Assembly (NCBI RefSeq): GCF_028618695.1
Contig: NZ_JAQIVI010000123.1
Coordinates: 1 to 11,432 of the forward strand
Direction: 5' to 3'
Source: Natrinema soli
Lineage (GTDB): Archaea > Halobacteriota > Halobacteria > Halobacteriales > Natrialbaceae
Length of the DNA: 11,432 nucleotides
In this document: positions 1 through 4,930 of the stretch, in pieces
Layout of the letters: the number at the start of each line of letters is the position of its first letter
Numbering within the stretch: position 1 is the stretch's first letter
Notes under the pieces: generated by a model
Databases searched by the model: none
Told to the model about the DNA's origin: nothing
What the model saw: only the letters and a program-made list of their open reading frames with translations
Translations under genes and position numbers: made by a program

Positions 1-983
1 GCAACCACGCGCAGGGGGTCGCGCTCGCGGCCACGCGATCGGGCGTCGACTCGAAGATCGTCATGCCCGAACACGCACCGATCTCGAAGGTCAAGGCGAC
101 CAAGAGCTACGGCGCGGAGGTCGTCCTCTCCGGGCGGGACTACAACGAGGCCGCCGAGCGCGCCCACGAGCTCGAGCGCGAGGAGGGCCGGACCTACGTC
201 CACGCGTTCGACGACGAGTACATCATGGCCGGCCAGGGGACGATCGGCCTCGAGATCCTCGAGGACTGCCCCGACGTCGAAACGGTCGTCGTTCCGATCG
301 GCGGTGGCGGTCTCATCAGCGGCATCGCGGTCGCGATCAAGGAGCAACGTCCCGACGTTCGCGTGATCGGGGTACAGGCCGACGGTGCCTCGAGCGCCGC
401 CGCGTCCCTCGAAAAGGGCGAACGCGTCTCGATCGACGAGGTCGACACGATCGCGGACGGGATCGCGACCCGGAGTATCGGCGAGCAGACGTTCCCCTAC
501 ATTCGGGAGTACGTCGACGAGGTCGTCACCGTCTCCGATCCCGAGATCGCCGTCGCGCTGGTCTACCTGCTCGAGCGCTCGAAGACTCTCGTCGAGGGCG
601 CAGGTGCGGTCCCGCTCGCCGCGGTCCTGTTCGAGAAATTCGACTACGTCGAGGACGAGGTCATCGTCCCCGCGCTCTGCGGCGGGAACATCGATCTCAA
701 CACGCTCGCCAACGTCATCGTCCGCGGACTGGTCGAGACCGGCCGCTATCTGAAGATCAGGACCGTCCTGAAAGACCGCCCGGGGGCACTCGACGACCTC
801 CTGGACATCTTTACCGAACACCGCGCGAACATCTACGCCATCCATCACGATCACACCTCCCGCAACGTCGAGATGAGCGACACCGAAGTCGAACTCGAAC
901 TCGAGATGCGCGGTCCCGACCACGTCGACGAGTTCCTGACGGCGCTCCGGGACGCGGGCTACGAGGTCGACGTGCTCGCCTAG
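1..983 (+). CDS. ilvA: Threonine ammonia-lyase (threonine dehydratase), 3' part, C-terminal ACT domain
   Basis: This PLP enzyme converts L-threonine to 2-oxobutanoate and ammonia in the cytoplasm, the first step of the threonine route to isoleucine. The reading frame is open to the left edge (first full codon at base 3), so the start and the PLP-binding lysine region lie outside the window; the ATG at 63 is internal. About 326 residues are visible. They begin with the fold-type II motif NHAQG and continue through the segment around MPEHAPISKVKATKSYGAEV. The glycine-rich phosphate loop GGGGLISG lies near 299-322. From about base 750 to the stop there is a single ACT domain (YLKIRTVLKDRPGALDDLL onward), as in the medium-length threonine ammonia-lyases with one regulatory domain. 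An ACT domain suggests amino-acid feedback, but the ligand cannot be read from sequence. ridA, which acts on the reactive products of this enzyme, lies about 480 bases downstream on the same strand with an opposing small gene between. Confidence 0.95.
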   Translation, partial: NHAQGVALAATRSGVDSKIVMPEHAPISKVKATKSYGAEVVLSGRDYNEAAERAHELEREEGRTYVHAFDDEYIMAGQGTIGLEILEDCPDVETVVVPIGGGGLISGIAVAIKEQRPDVRVIGVQADGASSAAASLEKGERVSIDEVDTIADGIATRSIGEQTFPYIREYVDEVVTVSDPEIAVALVYLLERSKTLVEGAGAVPLAAVLFEKFDYVEDEVIVPALCGGNIDLNTLANVIVRGLVETGRYLKIRTVLKDRPGALDDLLDIFTEHRANIYAIHHDHTSRNVEMSDTEVELELEMRGPDHVDEFLTALRDAGYEVDVLA

Positions 984-1043
984 TGCCGGACGTCCTCTCC
1001 CAATCTATCGTGGACTTTCCGTCCAGTCACCGTATGAACCGTG

Positions 1044-1244
1044 TTAGAGTCTCATTCTGAGATAAGCGATGCCGTTCTTATACGTGAGGATGTACGAGAT
1101 GAGTGGTACGAGTAGCAACATCGGCGCAGCATACACGATTTGCGCGAACGGATCGGGTGGAAACACTACTGCTGCTATCATAAGCACAGCTATGATCAAC
1201 ACGTACACCGTTACAAAAAACTGAAGGAAGGAACGAGCGTCCAT
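1044..1244 (-). CDS. Small two-TM membrane protein of unknown function
   Basis: A 66-residue hypothetical protein. It has two hydrophobic segments, about residues 6-28 (LQFFVTVYVLIIAVLMIAAV) and 34-55 (rich in L, V and I, around PMLLLVPLISYILTY). A short loop containing PPDP joins them, and the tail is basic (YLRMRL). I chose the ATG at 1244 because an AT-rich TATA-like element lies about 31 bases upstream, fitting a leaderless transcript; an upstream in-frame ATG at 1268 would add eight residues. The gene and its upstream region are visibly AT-richer than the neighbours, and the gene points against both ilvA (convergent) and ridA (divergent). I do not recognise a family. Two clean TM segments in a compact frame support it being real, but no conserved motif does. 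Confidence 0.6.
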   Translation of the reverse strand: MDARSFLQFFVTVYVLIIAVLMIAAVVFPPDPFAQIVYAAPMLLLVPLISYILTYKNGIAYLRMRL

Positions 1245-1270
1245 ACTACCCGCTCTCTCGTTCCACAATC

Positions 1271-1280
1271 ATATCATTTT
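1271..1280 (-). promoter_or_regulatory. TATA-like element for the 1244 small membrane protein gene
   Basis: On the minus strand this reads AAAATGATAT, centred about 31 bases before the ATG at 1244. It fits an archaeal core promoter for a leaderless or nearly leaderless transcript and favours that start over the ATG at 1268. Confidence 0.4.
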
Positions 1281-1390
1281 CCATCCGACATGAATGTATC
1301 TTTCCAAAACCATCTTCGTATCATTCGGATACTGTCCTGTCGTATTGACCGACTCACGAGACTGCCGTACTGATCGTTCTCTCCGTTCGA

Positions 1391-1411
1391 CCGATCGTCT
1401 CCGTCGATCGG
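1391..1411. promoter_or_regulatory. Perfect 7-bp inverted repeat upstream of ridA (candidate operator)
   Basis: CCGATCG (1391-1397) and CGATCGG (1405-1411) form a perfect inverted repeat with a 7-base spacer. Its right edge is about 24 bases before the ridA TATA element, where an archaeal activator or repressor dimer could bind. GATCG words are common in haloarchaeal DNA, so this could be chance. Confidence 0.3.
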
Positions 1412-1434
1412 AGGTGCAAACTCGACTTCGCCCG

Positions 1435-1442
1435 CTTTTAAG
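1435..1442 (+). promoter_or_regulatory. TATA element for ridA
   Basis: CTTTTAAG is centred about 29 bases before the ATG at 1467. The spacing matches a leaderless haloarchaeal transcript starting at or next to that ATG, which argues against the in-frame GTG at 1461. Confidence 0.55.
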
Positions 1443-1466
1443 CCGTCTCGGTGCAAGACTGTGAGC

Positions 1467-1856
1467 ATGAAACGAATCATCGAAACCGACGACGCGCCGG
1501 CCGCGGTCGGTGCCTACAGCCAGGCGACCAGCAACGGCTCGCTACTGTTCACCGCCGGTCAGATTCCCATGACGGCAAACGGTGACCTGCTCGACGACGA
1601 GTCAATCGAGAACCAGACCGATCAGGCCCTCTACAACCTCGACGCCGTCCTCGACGAAGCGGGTGCGTCCGCCGAAGATATCCTCAAGGTCACCGTCTTC
1701 CTTGAGGATATCGACGACTTCGAGGCGATGAACGAGGCCTACGCCGACTACTTCGACGACGAGCCGCCGGCCCGCAGCGCCGTCGAGGTCGCCGCGCTTC
1801 CGAAGGGCGTCGGCGTCGAAATCGAAGCCGTCGCGTCCGTCGACCAGACGGAGTGA
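1467..1856 (+). CDS. ridA: RidA family enamine/imine deaminase (YjgF/YER057c/UK114)
   Basis: RidA hydrolyses 2-aminoacrylate and 2-aminocrotonate (and their imines), the reactive intermediates released by PLP dehydratases such as IlvA, to pyruvate and 2-oxobutanoate. This limits damage to PLP enzymes in the cytoplasm. The 129-residue product has the usual family length. It shows the hallmarks of the active RidA subgroup: Tyr17 (GAYSQA), the FTAGQIP segment at 28-34, Arg103 in PPARSAVEVAALPKG (the carboxylate-binding arginine) and Glu120 in VEIEAVA. The start is the ATG at 1467, supported by a TATA element about 29 bases upstream; a GTG at 1461 would add two residues. The next gene begins seven bases after the stop, so the two are probably cotranscribed. 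A 7-bp inverted repeat lies before the promoter. Closeness to ilvA fits the metabolic role. Confidence 0.95.
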   Translation: MKRIIETDDAPAAVGAYSQATSNGSLLFTAGQIPMTANGDLLDDESIENQTDQALYNLDAVLDEAGASAEDILKVTVFLEDIDDFEAMNEAYADYFDDEPPARSAVEVAALPKGVGVEIEAVASVDQTE

Positions 1857-1863
1857 GTCCGTC

Positions 1864-2109
1864 GTGAGCGGTTATCCGTCGAAGAAAATGGGGATCGATT
1901 CGCGGGCCAAATCCGCGTTCCTGTGGGGGATCGTCGGCTTCCTGTCGTTTCTGGTGCTCGTTCAGGGCTACGCCCTGCTCGCGGAACCGATCGTGACGCT
2001 CGCGCAGGCGCTGGGGATCGGACTGCTGGTCGGTCTCGGAGCGGGGGCCGGAGCGTACCTGCTCGAGCCGCAACTCGCTGCGCGGGCGGTGAATCGCGCG
2101 AAGGAGTGA
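1864..2109 (+). CDS. Small two-TM membrane protein downstream of ridA
   Basis: An 81-residue hypothetical integral membrane protein starting at a GTG seven bases after the ridA stop, so almost certainly in one transcript with it. A polar, basic N-terminus (SGYPSKKMGIDSRAK) precedes TM1 at about residues 17-40 (AFLWGIVGFLSFLVLVQGYA). TM2 lies at about 46-66 and is very glycine-rich (LGIGLLVGLGAGAGAYLL). A short tail (EPQLAARAVNRAKE) follows. Basic residues flanking TM1 suggest a cytoplasmic N-terminus. An alternative in-frame ATG is at codon 9 (1888). I do not recognise a named family, and the tight spacing is the only clue to function. The tRNA-Ser promoter begins about 15 bases after the stop. 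Confidence 0.75.
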   Translation: MSGYPSKKMGIDSRAKSAFLWGIVGFLSFLVLVQGYALLAEPIVTLAQALGIGLLVGLGAGAGAYLLEPQLAARAVNRAKE

Positions 2110-2124
2110 GCACATCTCGTAACA

Positions 2125-2131
2125 GTTAAAC
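2125..2131 (+). promoter_or_regulatory. TATA element for tRNA-Ser
   Basis: GTTAAAC is centred about 29 bases upstream of the mature tRNA 5' end, the position expected for an archaeal TBP site serving a tRNA gene. Confidence 0.5.
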
Positions 2132-2156
2132 AACGGACGCGGTTAGGATGACCTGA

Positions 2157-2237
2157 GCCAGGATGGCCGAATGGTAAGGCGCACGCCTGGAAAGCGTGTT
2201 CCCTTTGGGATTCAGGGTTCAAATCCCTGTCCTGGCG
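2157..2237 (+). tRNA. tRNA-Ser (anticodon GGA)
   Basis: A class II tRNA folds cleanly. The acceptor stem GCCAGGA (2157-2163) pairs with TCCTGGC (2230-2236), with G2237 as discriminator. The D stem is GCC/GGC (2166-2168, 2178-2180). The anticodon stem is CACGC/GCGTG around loop CTGGAAA, giving anticodon GGA at 2189-2191, which reads UCC and UCU. The long variable arm TCCC-TTT-GGGA (2200-2210) is typical of tRNA-Ser. The T stem CAGGG/CCCTG encloses TTCAAAT. CCA is not encoded, and no intron is present. Confidence 0.97.
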
Positions 2238-2336
2238 TATACTGTCTCTGTAAGTCAGTGAACGAAAGCGGTGGCTGTCAACGTCGCTACTGAGCGACTG
2301 AGTACGGTCGGAAGGGGAGGGGTACGGGGAGAGGCG

Positions 2337-2450
2337 TTACCGCTCGAGTTCGATCGGCGAATCGGTCGCGATCCAGCAATCGGGGTCATCCGGATCTCTG
2401 AGCTCCAGATTGCCGCTCTGACACACCACCATTTCGTATTGATCCGTCAT
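2337..2450 (-). CDS. Very small acidic protein (37 aa), unknown function
   Basis: An ATG at 2450 on the minus strand opens a 37-codon frame ending in TAA. The product begins MTDQYEMVVC, continues through QSGNLELRDPDDPDCW and ends IATDSPIELER. It is acidic, as expected of a haloarchaeal protein. The closing pattern (D/N-x-D-P-D-x-W-I-x-(S/T)-D-S-x-x-E-L) resembles, from memory, a widespread class of short haloarchaeal proteins that end in a 'W-I/V-x-S/T-D' block. I could not check that or assign a family number. The opposite strand carries a 90-codon frame (2271-2543) with no protein-like features. The gene lies between tRNA-Ser and the SRAP gene and is divergent from the latter. Two cysteines (residues 10 and 25) are present but no zinc-finger spacing is evident. 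Confidence 0.6.
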   Translation of the reverse strand: MTDQYEMVVCQSGNLELRDPDDPDCWIATDSPIELER

Positions 2451-2577
2451 GATGACCCCGCTATCGACTCCACCGGGATCGGATATCGTAACGAGGCCCG
2501 TACCAGTCGCACGGATCGGGGTAAGCGCTTCATACTACTGTAAGCGGGCGTATCCGGACTGATGTTTCGCGGCGTCG

Positions 2578-2631
2578 AGCGGCAGTGAACACCGAGTCTA
2601 ATCGCTACTGAAATGTCACAGCGGCAGTGAC
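2578..2631. repeat. 11-bp direct repeat and GTCAC/GTGAC inverted repeat upstream of the SRAP gene
   Basis: AGCGGCAGTGA occurs at 2578-2588 and again at 2620-2630, 42 bases apart start to start (about four helical turns). The second copy overlaps a perfect inverted repeat, GTCAC (2615-2619) and GTGAC (2627-2631). This block ends about 37 bases before the ATG of the SRAP gene, so a regulator site is possible. No known regulator motif is recognised. Confidence 0.35.
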
Positions 2632-2668
2632 TGGACAACCCTTTGGCCTCGCGACCCGATAATCGAGT

Positions 2669-3400
2669 ATGTGCGGTCGCTACACGCTCGTCGTCGAGCA
2701 GGACGACCTCGAGACCCGATTCGACGCCCGGTTTCGGGACGGTGCGTCCGAGACCGATTCGGAACCGGGATCGCGGTTCACGCCGCGGTACAACATGGCT
2801 CCCGGGCAGGAGCTGCCGGTGATCACGAACGAGGAGCCGGAGACGTTCCAGCGCCTCGAGTGGGGGCTGGTTCCCTCGTGGGCCGACGACGACAGCGGCG
2901 GACTGATCAACGCGCGGGCGGAGTCCGTCGACGAGAAGCCGAGTTTCCAAGACGCATATGAGTGTCAACGGTGCCTCGTTCCGGCGGACGGGTTTTACGA
3001 GTGGGTCGAGACGGACGACGGGAAGCAGCCGCATCGAGTCACCTTCGCGGACGGCCGGATGTTCGCGATGGCTGGCCTCTGGGAACGCTGGGAACCGGAA
3101 ACGACTCAGACGGGGCTCGGCGCGTTCGGCGGCGGCGTCGACGAGGGCCGCGATTCCGGCCCGCTCGAGACGTTCACGGTTATCACGACCGAGCCGAACG
3201 ACCTCGTCGCGGACCTCCATCACCGGATGGCGGTGATCCTCGATCCCGCTGCCGAGCAGCGGTGGCTATCGGGCGAGGATGCGGAGGAACTGCTCGAGCC
3301 GTATCCGGCCGACGGGATGCGGGCGTACCCGGTGTCGACGGCGGTGAACGATCCGTCGACGGACGAGCCGTCGCTGGTCGAACCGCTCGAGTCCGCGTAA
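2669..3400 (+). CDS. SRAP/HMCES (YedK) family abasic-site DNA-protein crosslink protein
   Basis: SRAP proteins form a thiazolidine crosslink between an N-terminal cysteine and abasic sites in single-stranded DNA, shielding the lesion. The 243-residue product starts MCGRYTL, giving the catalytic Cys2 after Met removal, which also fixes the ATG at 2669. Other family marks are YNMAPGQELPVI (41-52), LEWGLVPSW (63-71), the active-site Asn81 in INARAES, Glu111 in GFYEW, and His184 in DLHHRMAVIL. The usual HxRMP is HxRMA here (Ala at 188). An insertion rich in G and D (about 142-166) sits between the AGLWERW strand and the FTVITTEPN strand. The gene stands alone, with a candidate regulatory repeat upstream and a MITE-like element after its stop. 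A clear TATA element at the leaderless position is not evident. Confidence 0.93.
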   Translation: MCGRYTLVVEQDDLETRFDARFRDGASETDSEPGSRFTPRYNMAPGQELPVITNEEPETFQRLEWGLVPSWADDDSGGLINARAESVDEKPSFQDAYECQRCLVPADGFYEWVETDDGKQPHRVTFADGRMFAMAGLWERWEPETTQTGLGAFGGGVDEGRDSGPLETFTVITTEPNDLVADLHHRMAVILDPAAEQRWLSGEDAEELLEPYPADGMRAYPVSTAVNDPSTDEPSLVEPLESA

Positions 3401-3435
3401 TCAATTGTTTCGGGCACTGATCCGGTCGGACGATA

Positions 3436-3520
3436 CTATAGTACCAACTGAAACGATTTACACACCGATCGCAAAGTTGTCGCGCGTCGGGTGTGCATTG
3501 ACTTTCAGTGGCTACTATAG
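3436..3520. mobile_element. MITE-like 85-bp inverted-repeat element
   Basis: The two ends form an imperfect inverted repeat of about 37 bases. The left end (3436-3472) begins CTATAGTACCAACTGAAA. The right end read in reverse (3520-3484) begins CTATAGTAGCCACTGAAA. After a poorly matched block both share CACACC. Only about 11 bases (3473-3483) separate the arms, so the single strand could fold into one long hairpin. There is no open reading frame inside. Short size, terminal inverted repeats starting CTATAGTA and an intergenic position between convergent genes are what a non-autonomous MITE of an IS family would show. I see no certain target-site duplication in the flanks and cannot name the parent IS. 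A bidirectional terminator or a structured RNA is the alternative. Confidence 0.6.
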
Positions 3521-3527
3521 CCCGCAG

Positions 3528-3545
3528 CACCCCGATTCGGGGGTG
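3528..3545. terminator. GC-rich hairpin between convergent genes (possible terminator)
   Basis: CACCCC (3528-3533) pairs with GGGGTG (3540-3545) around a six-base loop, just past the MITE-like element and 36 bases from the epimerase stop. There is no clear T tract, so a role in termination is only suggested by its place between two convergent genes. Confidence 0.3.
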
Positions 3546-3580
3546 GAGTTTCACAGCAGACAACAGTTGCAGGAGCCCCC

Positions 3581-4510
3581 TCAGCTCAGTTCGTTGATGA
3601 TCTCACGCGTCGACCGTCGGACCGCCTCGTCGCTCGAGAGGCGGGGCTCCCAGCCCAGCGCCGAGAGCTTCTCGATCGAGAGCCGCATTTTCGGCACGTC
3701 GCCGGTCCAGCCCCGTTCGCCGCCGGTGTACTCGCGATCGGGATCGGCCCCCAGTTCCTCGGCGACGATGGCCGCGATCCGGTCGACCGAGGTCGTCGTT
3801 CGCGTGCCCAGATTGTACGTATTCATGGCGTCGTCGGCGTGTTCGACGGTGTGACAGATCGCGTCGAGACAGTCCTCGAGATGGAGGTAGGACTTCTCCT
3901 GTCGGCCGTCGCCGAGAATCGTCAGGTGCTCGGGGTCGTCCTGCAGCTTCTCGATGAAATCCGGGATCACCGCCCCGCGGAGGCGCGGACCGACGACATT
4001 CGCGAATCGGAAGTTCCAGACGGTGAGGTCGTGACTGTGGGCCCGCGCCGAGAGTAACCCCTCGTCGGCCAGCTTGCTCGCTCCGTAGGCGCTGATCGGC
4101 TCGAGGGGCGCGTAGTCCTCGGGCGTCGGCCGCGGCGCCTCGCCGTAGACCGTCGAGGAGGAGGTGTAGGCGATCTCGGTCACGTCGGCGTCGGCCATCG
4201 CCTCGAGGATGTTCCGAGTCATCCGCGTGTTGTCGTCGAACTGGCCGTGAGGCCGGTCCGTGTCGACGTGTTTCGACGCCGCGAGGTGGAAGACGAGGTC
4301 GACGTTCTCGAGGTGGCCCGCGAGTGCGTCGGGGTCAGTGAGATCGGCCTCGAGAAAGTCGGCGTCGTCGGAGACGCGGTCGCGGTCGCCGTTTGAAAGG
4401 TCGTCGACAACGAGGACGTTCGCGCCGTCCGCGAGGAGGCGCTCGGTGAGGTGAGAACCGATGAAACCGGCTCCGCCCGTGACGAGTGCGCGTCGGTTTG
4501 AAAGTGACAT
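3581..4510 (-). CDS. NAD-dependent epimerase/dehydratase (UDP-glucose 4-epimerase-like)
   Basis: An extended short-chain dehydrogenase/reductase of 309 residues acting on nucleotide sugars. It has the N-terminal Rossmann motif TGGAGFIGSH (11-20) for NAD, the acidic VVDDLSNG loop (34-41), and DLVFHLAASKHV (71-82). The catalytic set is SSST (118-120) with Tyr142 and Lys146 of the YxxxK motif (AYGASK). Further family segments are NFRFANVVGPRLRGAVIPDF (166-185), LGDGRQEKSYLHLEDC (199-214) and YNLGT (232-236). It most resembles archaeal UDP-glucose 4-epimerase-like enzymes, but the exact substrate (UDP-Glc, UDP-GlcNAc or a dehydratase substrate) cannot be settled. No glycosyltransferase or S-layer glycosylation genes flank it in the window. 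The ATG at 4510 is supported by a TATA-like ATTAAC about 26 bases upstream. Confidence 0.9.
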   Translation of the reverse strand: MSLSNRRALVTGGAGFIGSHLTERLLADGANVLVVDDLSNGDRDRVSDDADFLEADLTDPDALAGHLENVDLVFHLAASKHVDTDRPHGQFDDNTRMTRNILEAMADADVTEIAYTSSSTVYGEAPRPTPEDYAPLEPISAYGASKLADEGLLSARAHSHDLTVWNFRFANVVGPRLRGAVIPDFIEKLQDDPEHLTILGDGRQEKSYLHLEDCLDAICHTVEHADDAMNTYNLGTRTTTSVDRIAAIVAEELGADPDREYTGGERGWTGDVPKMRLSIEKLSALGWEPRLSSDEAVRRSTREIINELS

Positions 4511-4533
4511 GGTCGATGGTTCACCGACGCGGT

Positions 4534-4539
4534 GTTAAT
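4534..4539 (-). promoter_or_regulatory. TATA-like element for the epimerase gene
   Basis: On the minus strand this reads ATTAAC, about 24-29 bases before the ATG at 4510, the leaderless spacing. Confidence 0.4.
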
Positions 4540-4583
4540 CTCCTTGGGTTTCGGCGACGGGTCACGTCGTTTCCCGTTCACCT

Positions 4584-4793
4584 CGCGGTTCTCGCTCACT
4601 GTGTTCGCTCACGGCTCGCTTCGCTCACCGTTCGCATTCCCGCGGTTCTCGCTCACTCTGTTCGCTCCGAACCGCGCACCGTTCGGATGGTTCGCAGGAC
4701 CTCCGGTCCCGCGCTATTCGCTTTCGAGGCGTTCCCGTCGTCTTCGCGCGGAAACGCCGCTCGAATGGTCTGCGAGACCTCCGATATCGTGCT
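4584..4793. repeat. Degenerate intergenic repeat cluster (gene-free stretch 4511-4930)
   Basis: This stretch shows no believable gene but clear internal repetition. A 27-base unit beginning CGCGGTTCTCGCTCACT occurs at 4584-4610 and 4641-4667 with one mismatch. CACCGTTCG follows both copies (4626-4634 and 4678-4686). A 32-base unit follows at 4684-4715 and 4762-4793 with about nine differences, mostly transitions, sharing GACCTCCG at its centre. The second 27-base copy also forms a perfect 8-bp inverted repeat with GAACCGCG at 4669-4676. From memory, repeats of the type TTCGCTC/CTCGCTTCGCTC are common between genes in haloarchaea. Their function is unknown. The long frames across this region are arginine- and serine-rich artefacts of the repeats. 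Confidence 0.65.
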
Positions 4794-4930
4794 CGTCGCG
4801 CCTCGCCGACAGCGCGCGTCACCGCATACCGGTTGATCAGTGCGGGTGACACACCGCAACCCGTTACTGACTGCTTTGGTAGGAAGAGCAGCAAGGATAT
4901 CAACGGTCGCGAGTAGCCCGAGCAGAGGCC

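Noticed and set aside
63..983. ATG at 63 as the true start of the threonine ammonia-lyase gene
   Set aside because: The frame is open to the left edge and encodes the conserved NHAQG segment before this Met, so the gene continues upstream.
988..1025. Short hairpin TGGAC-TTTCC-GTCCA (1011-1025) and palindrome GGACGTCC (988-995) after ilvA as a terminator
   Set aside because: Stems are only 4-5 bp with no T tract; easily chance.
2271..2543. 90-codon plus-strand frame after tRNA-Ser
   Set aside because: It has no protein-like pattern and lies antisense to the better-supported 37-residue gene.
2447..3223. 258-codon minus-strand frame antisense to the SRAP gene
   Set aside because: Arginine-rich shadow frame caused by high GC; the SRAP frame has all family motifs.
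4532..4903. Several overlapping frames of about 90-150 codons across the repeat cluster
   Set aside because: Serine/arginine-rich products of TTCGCTC-type repeats on both strands; no acidic bias or domains.
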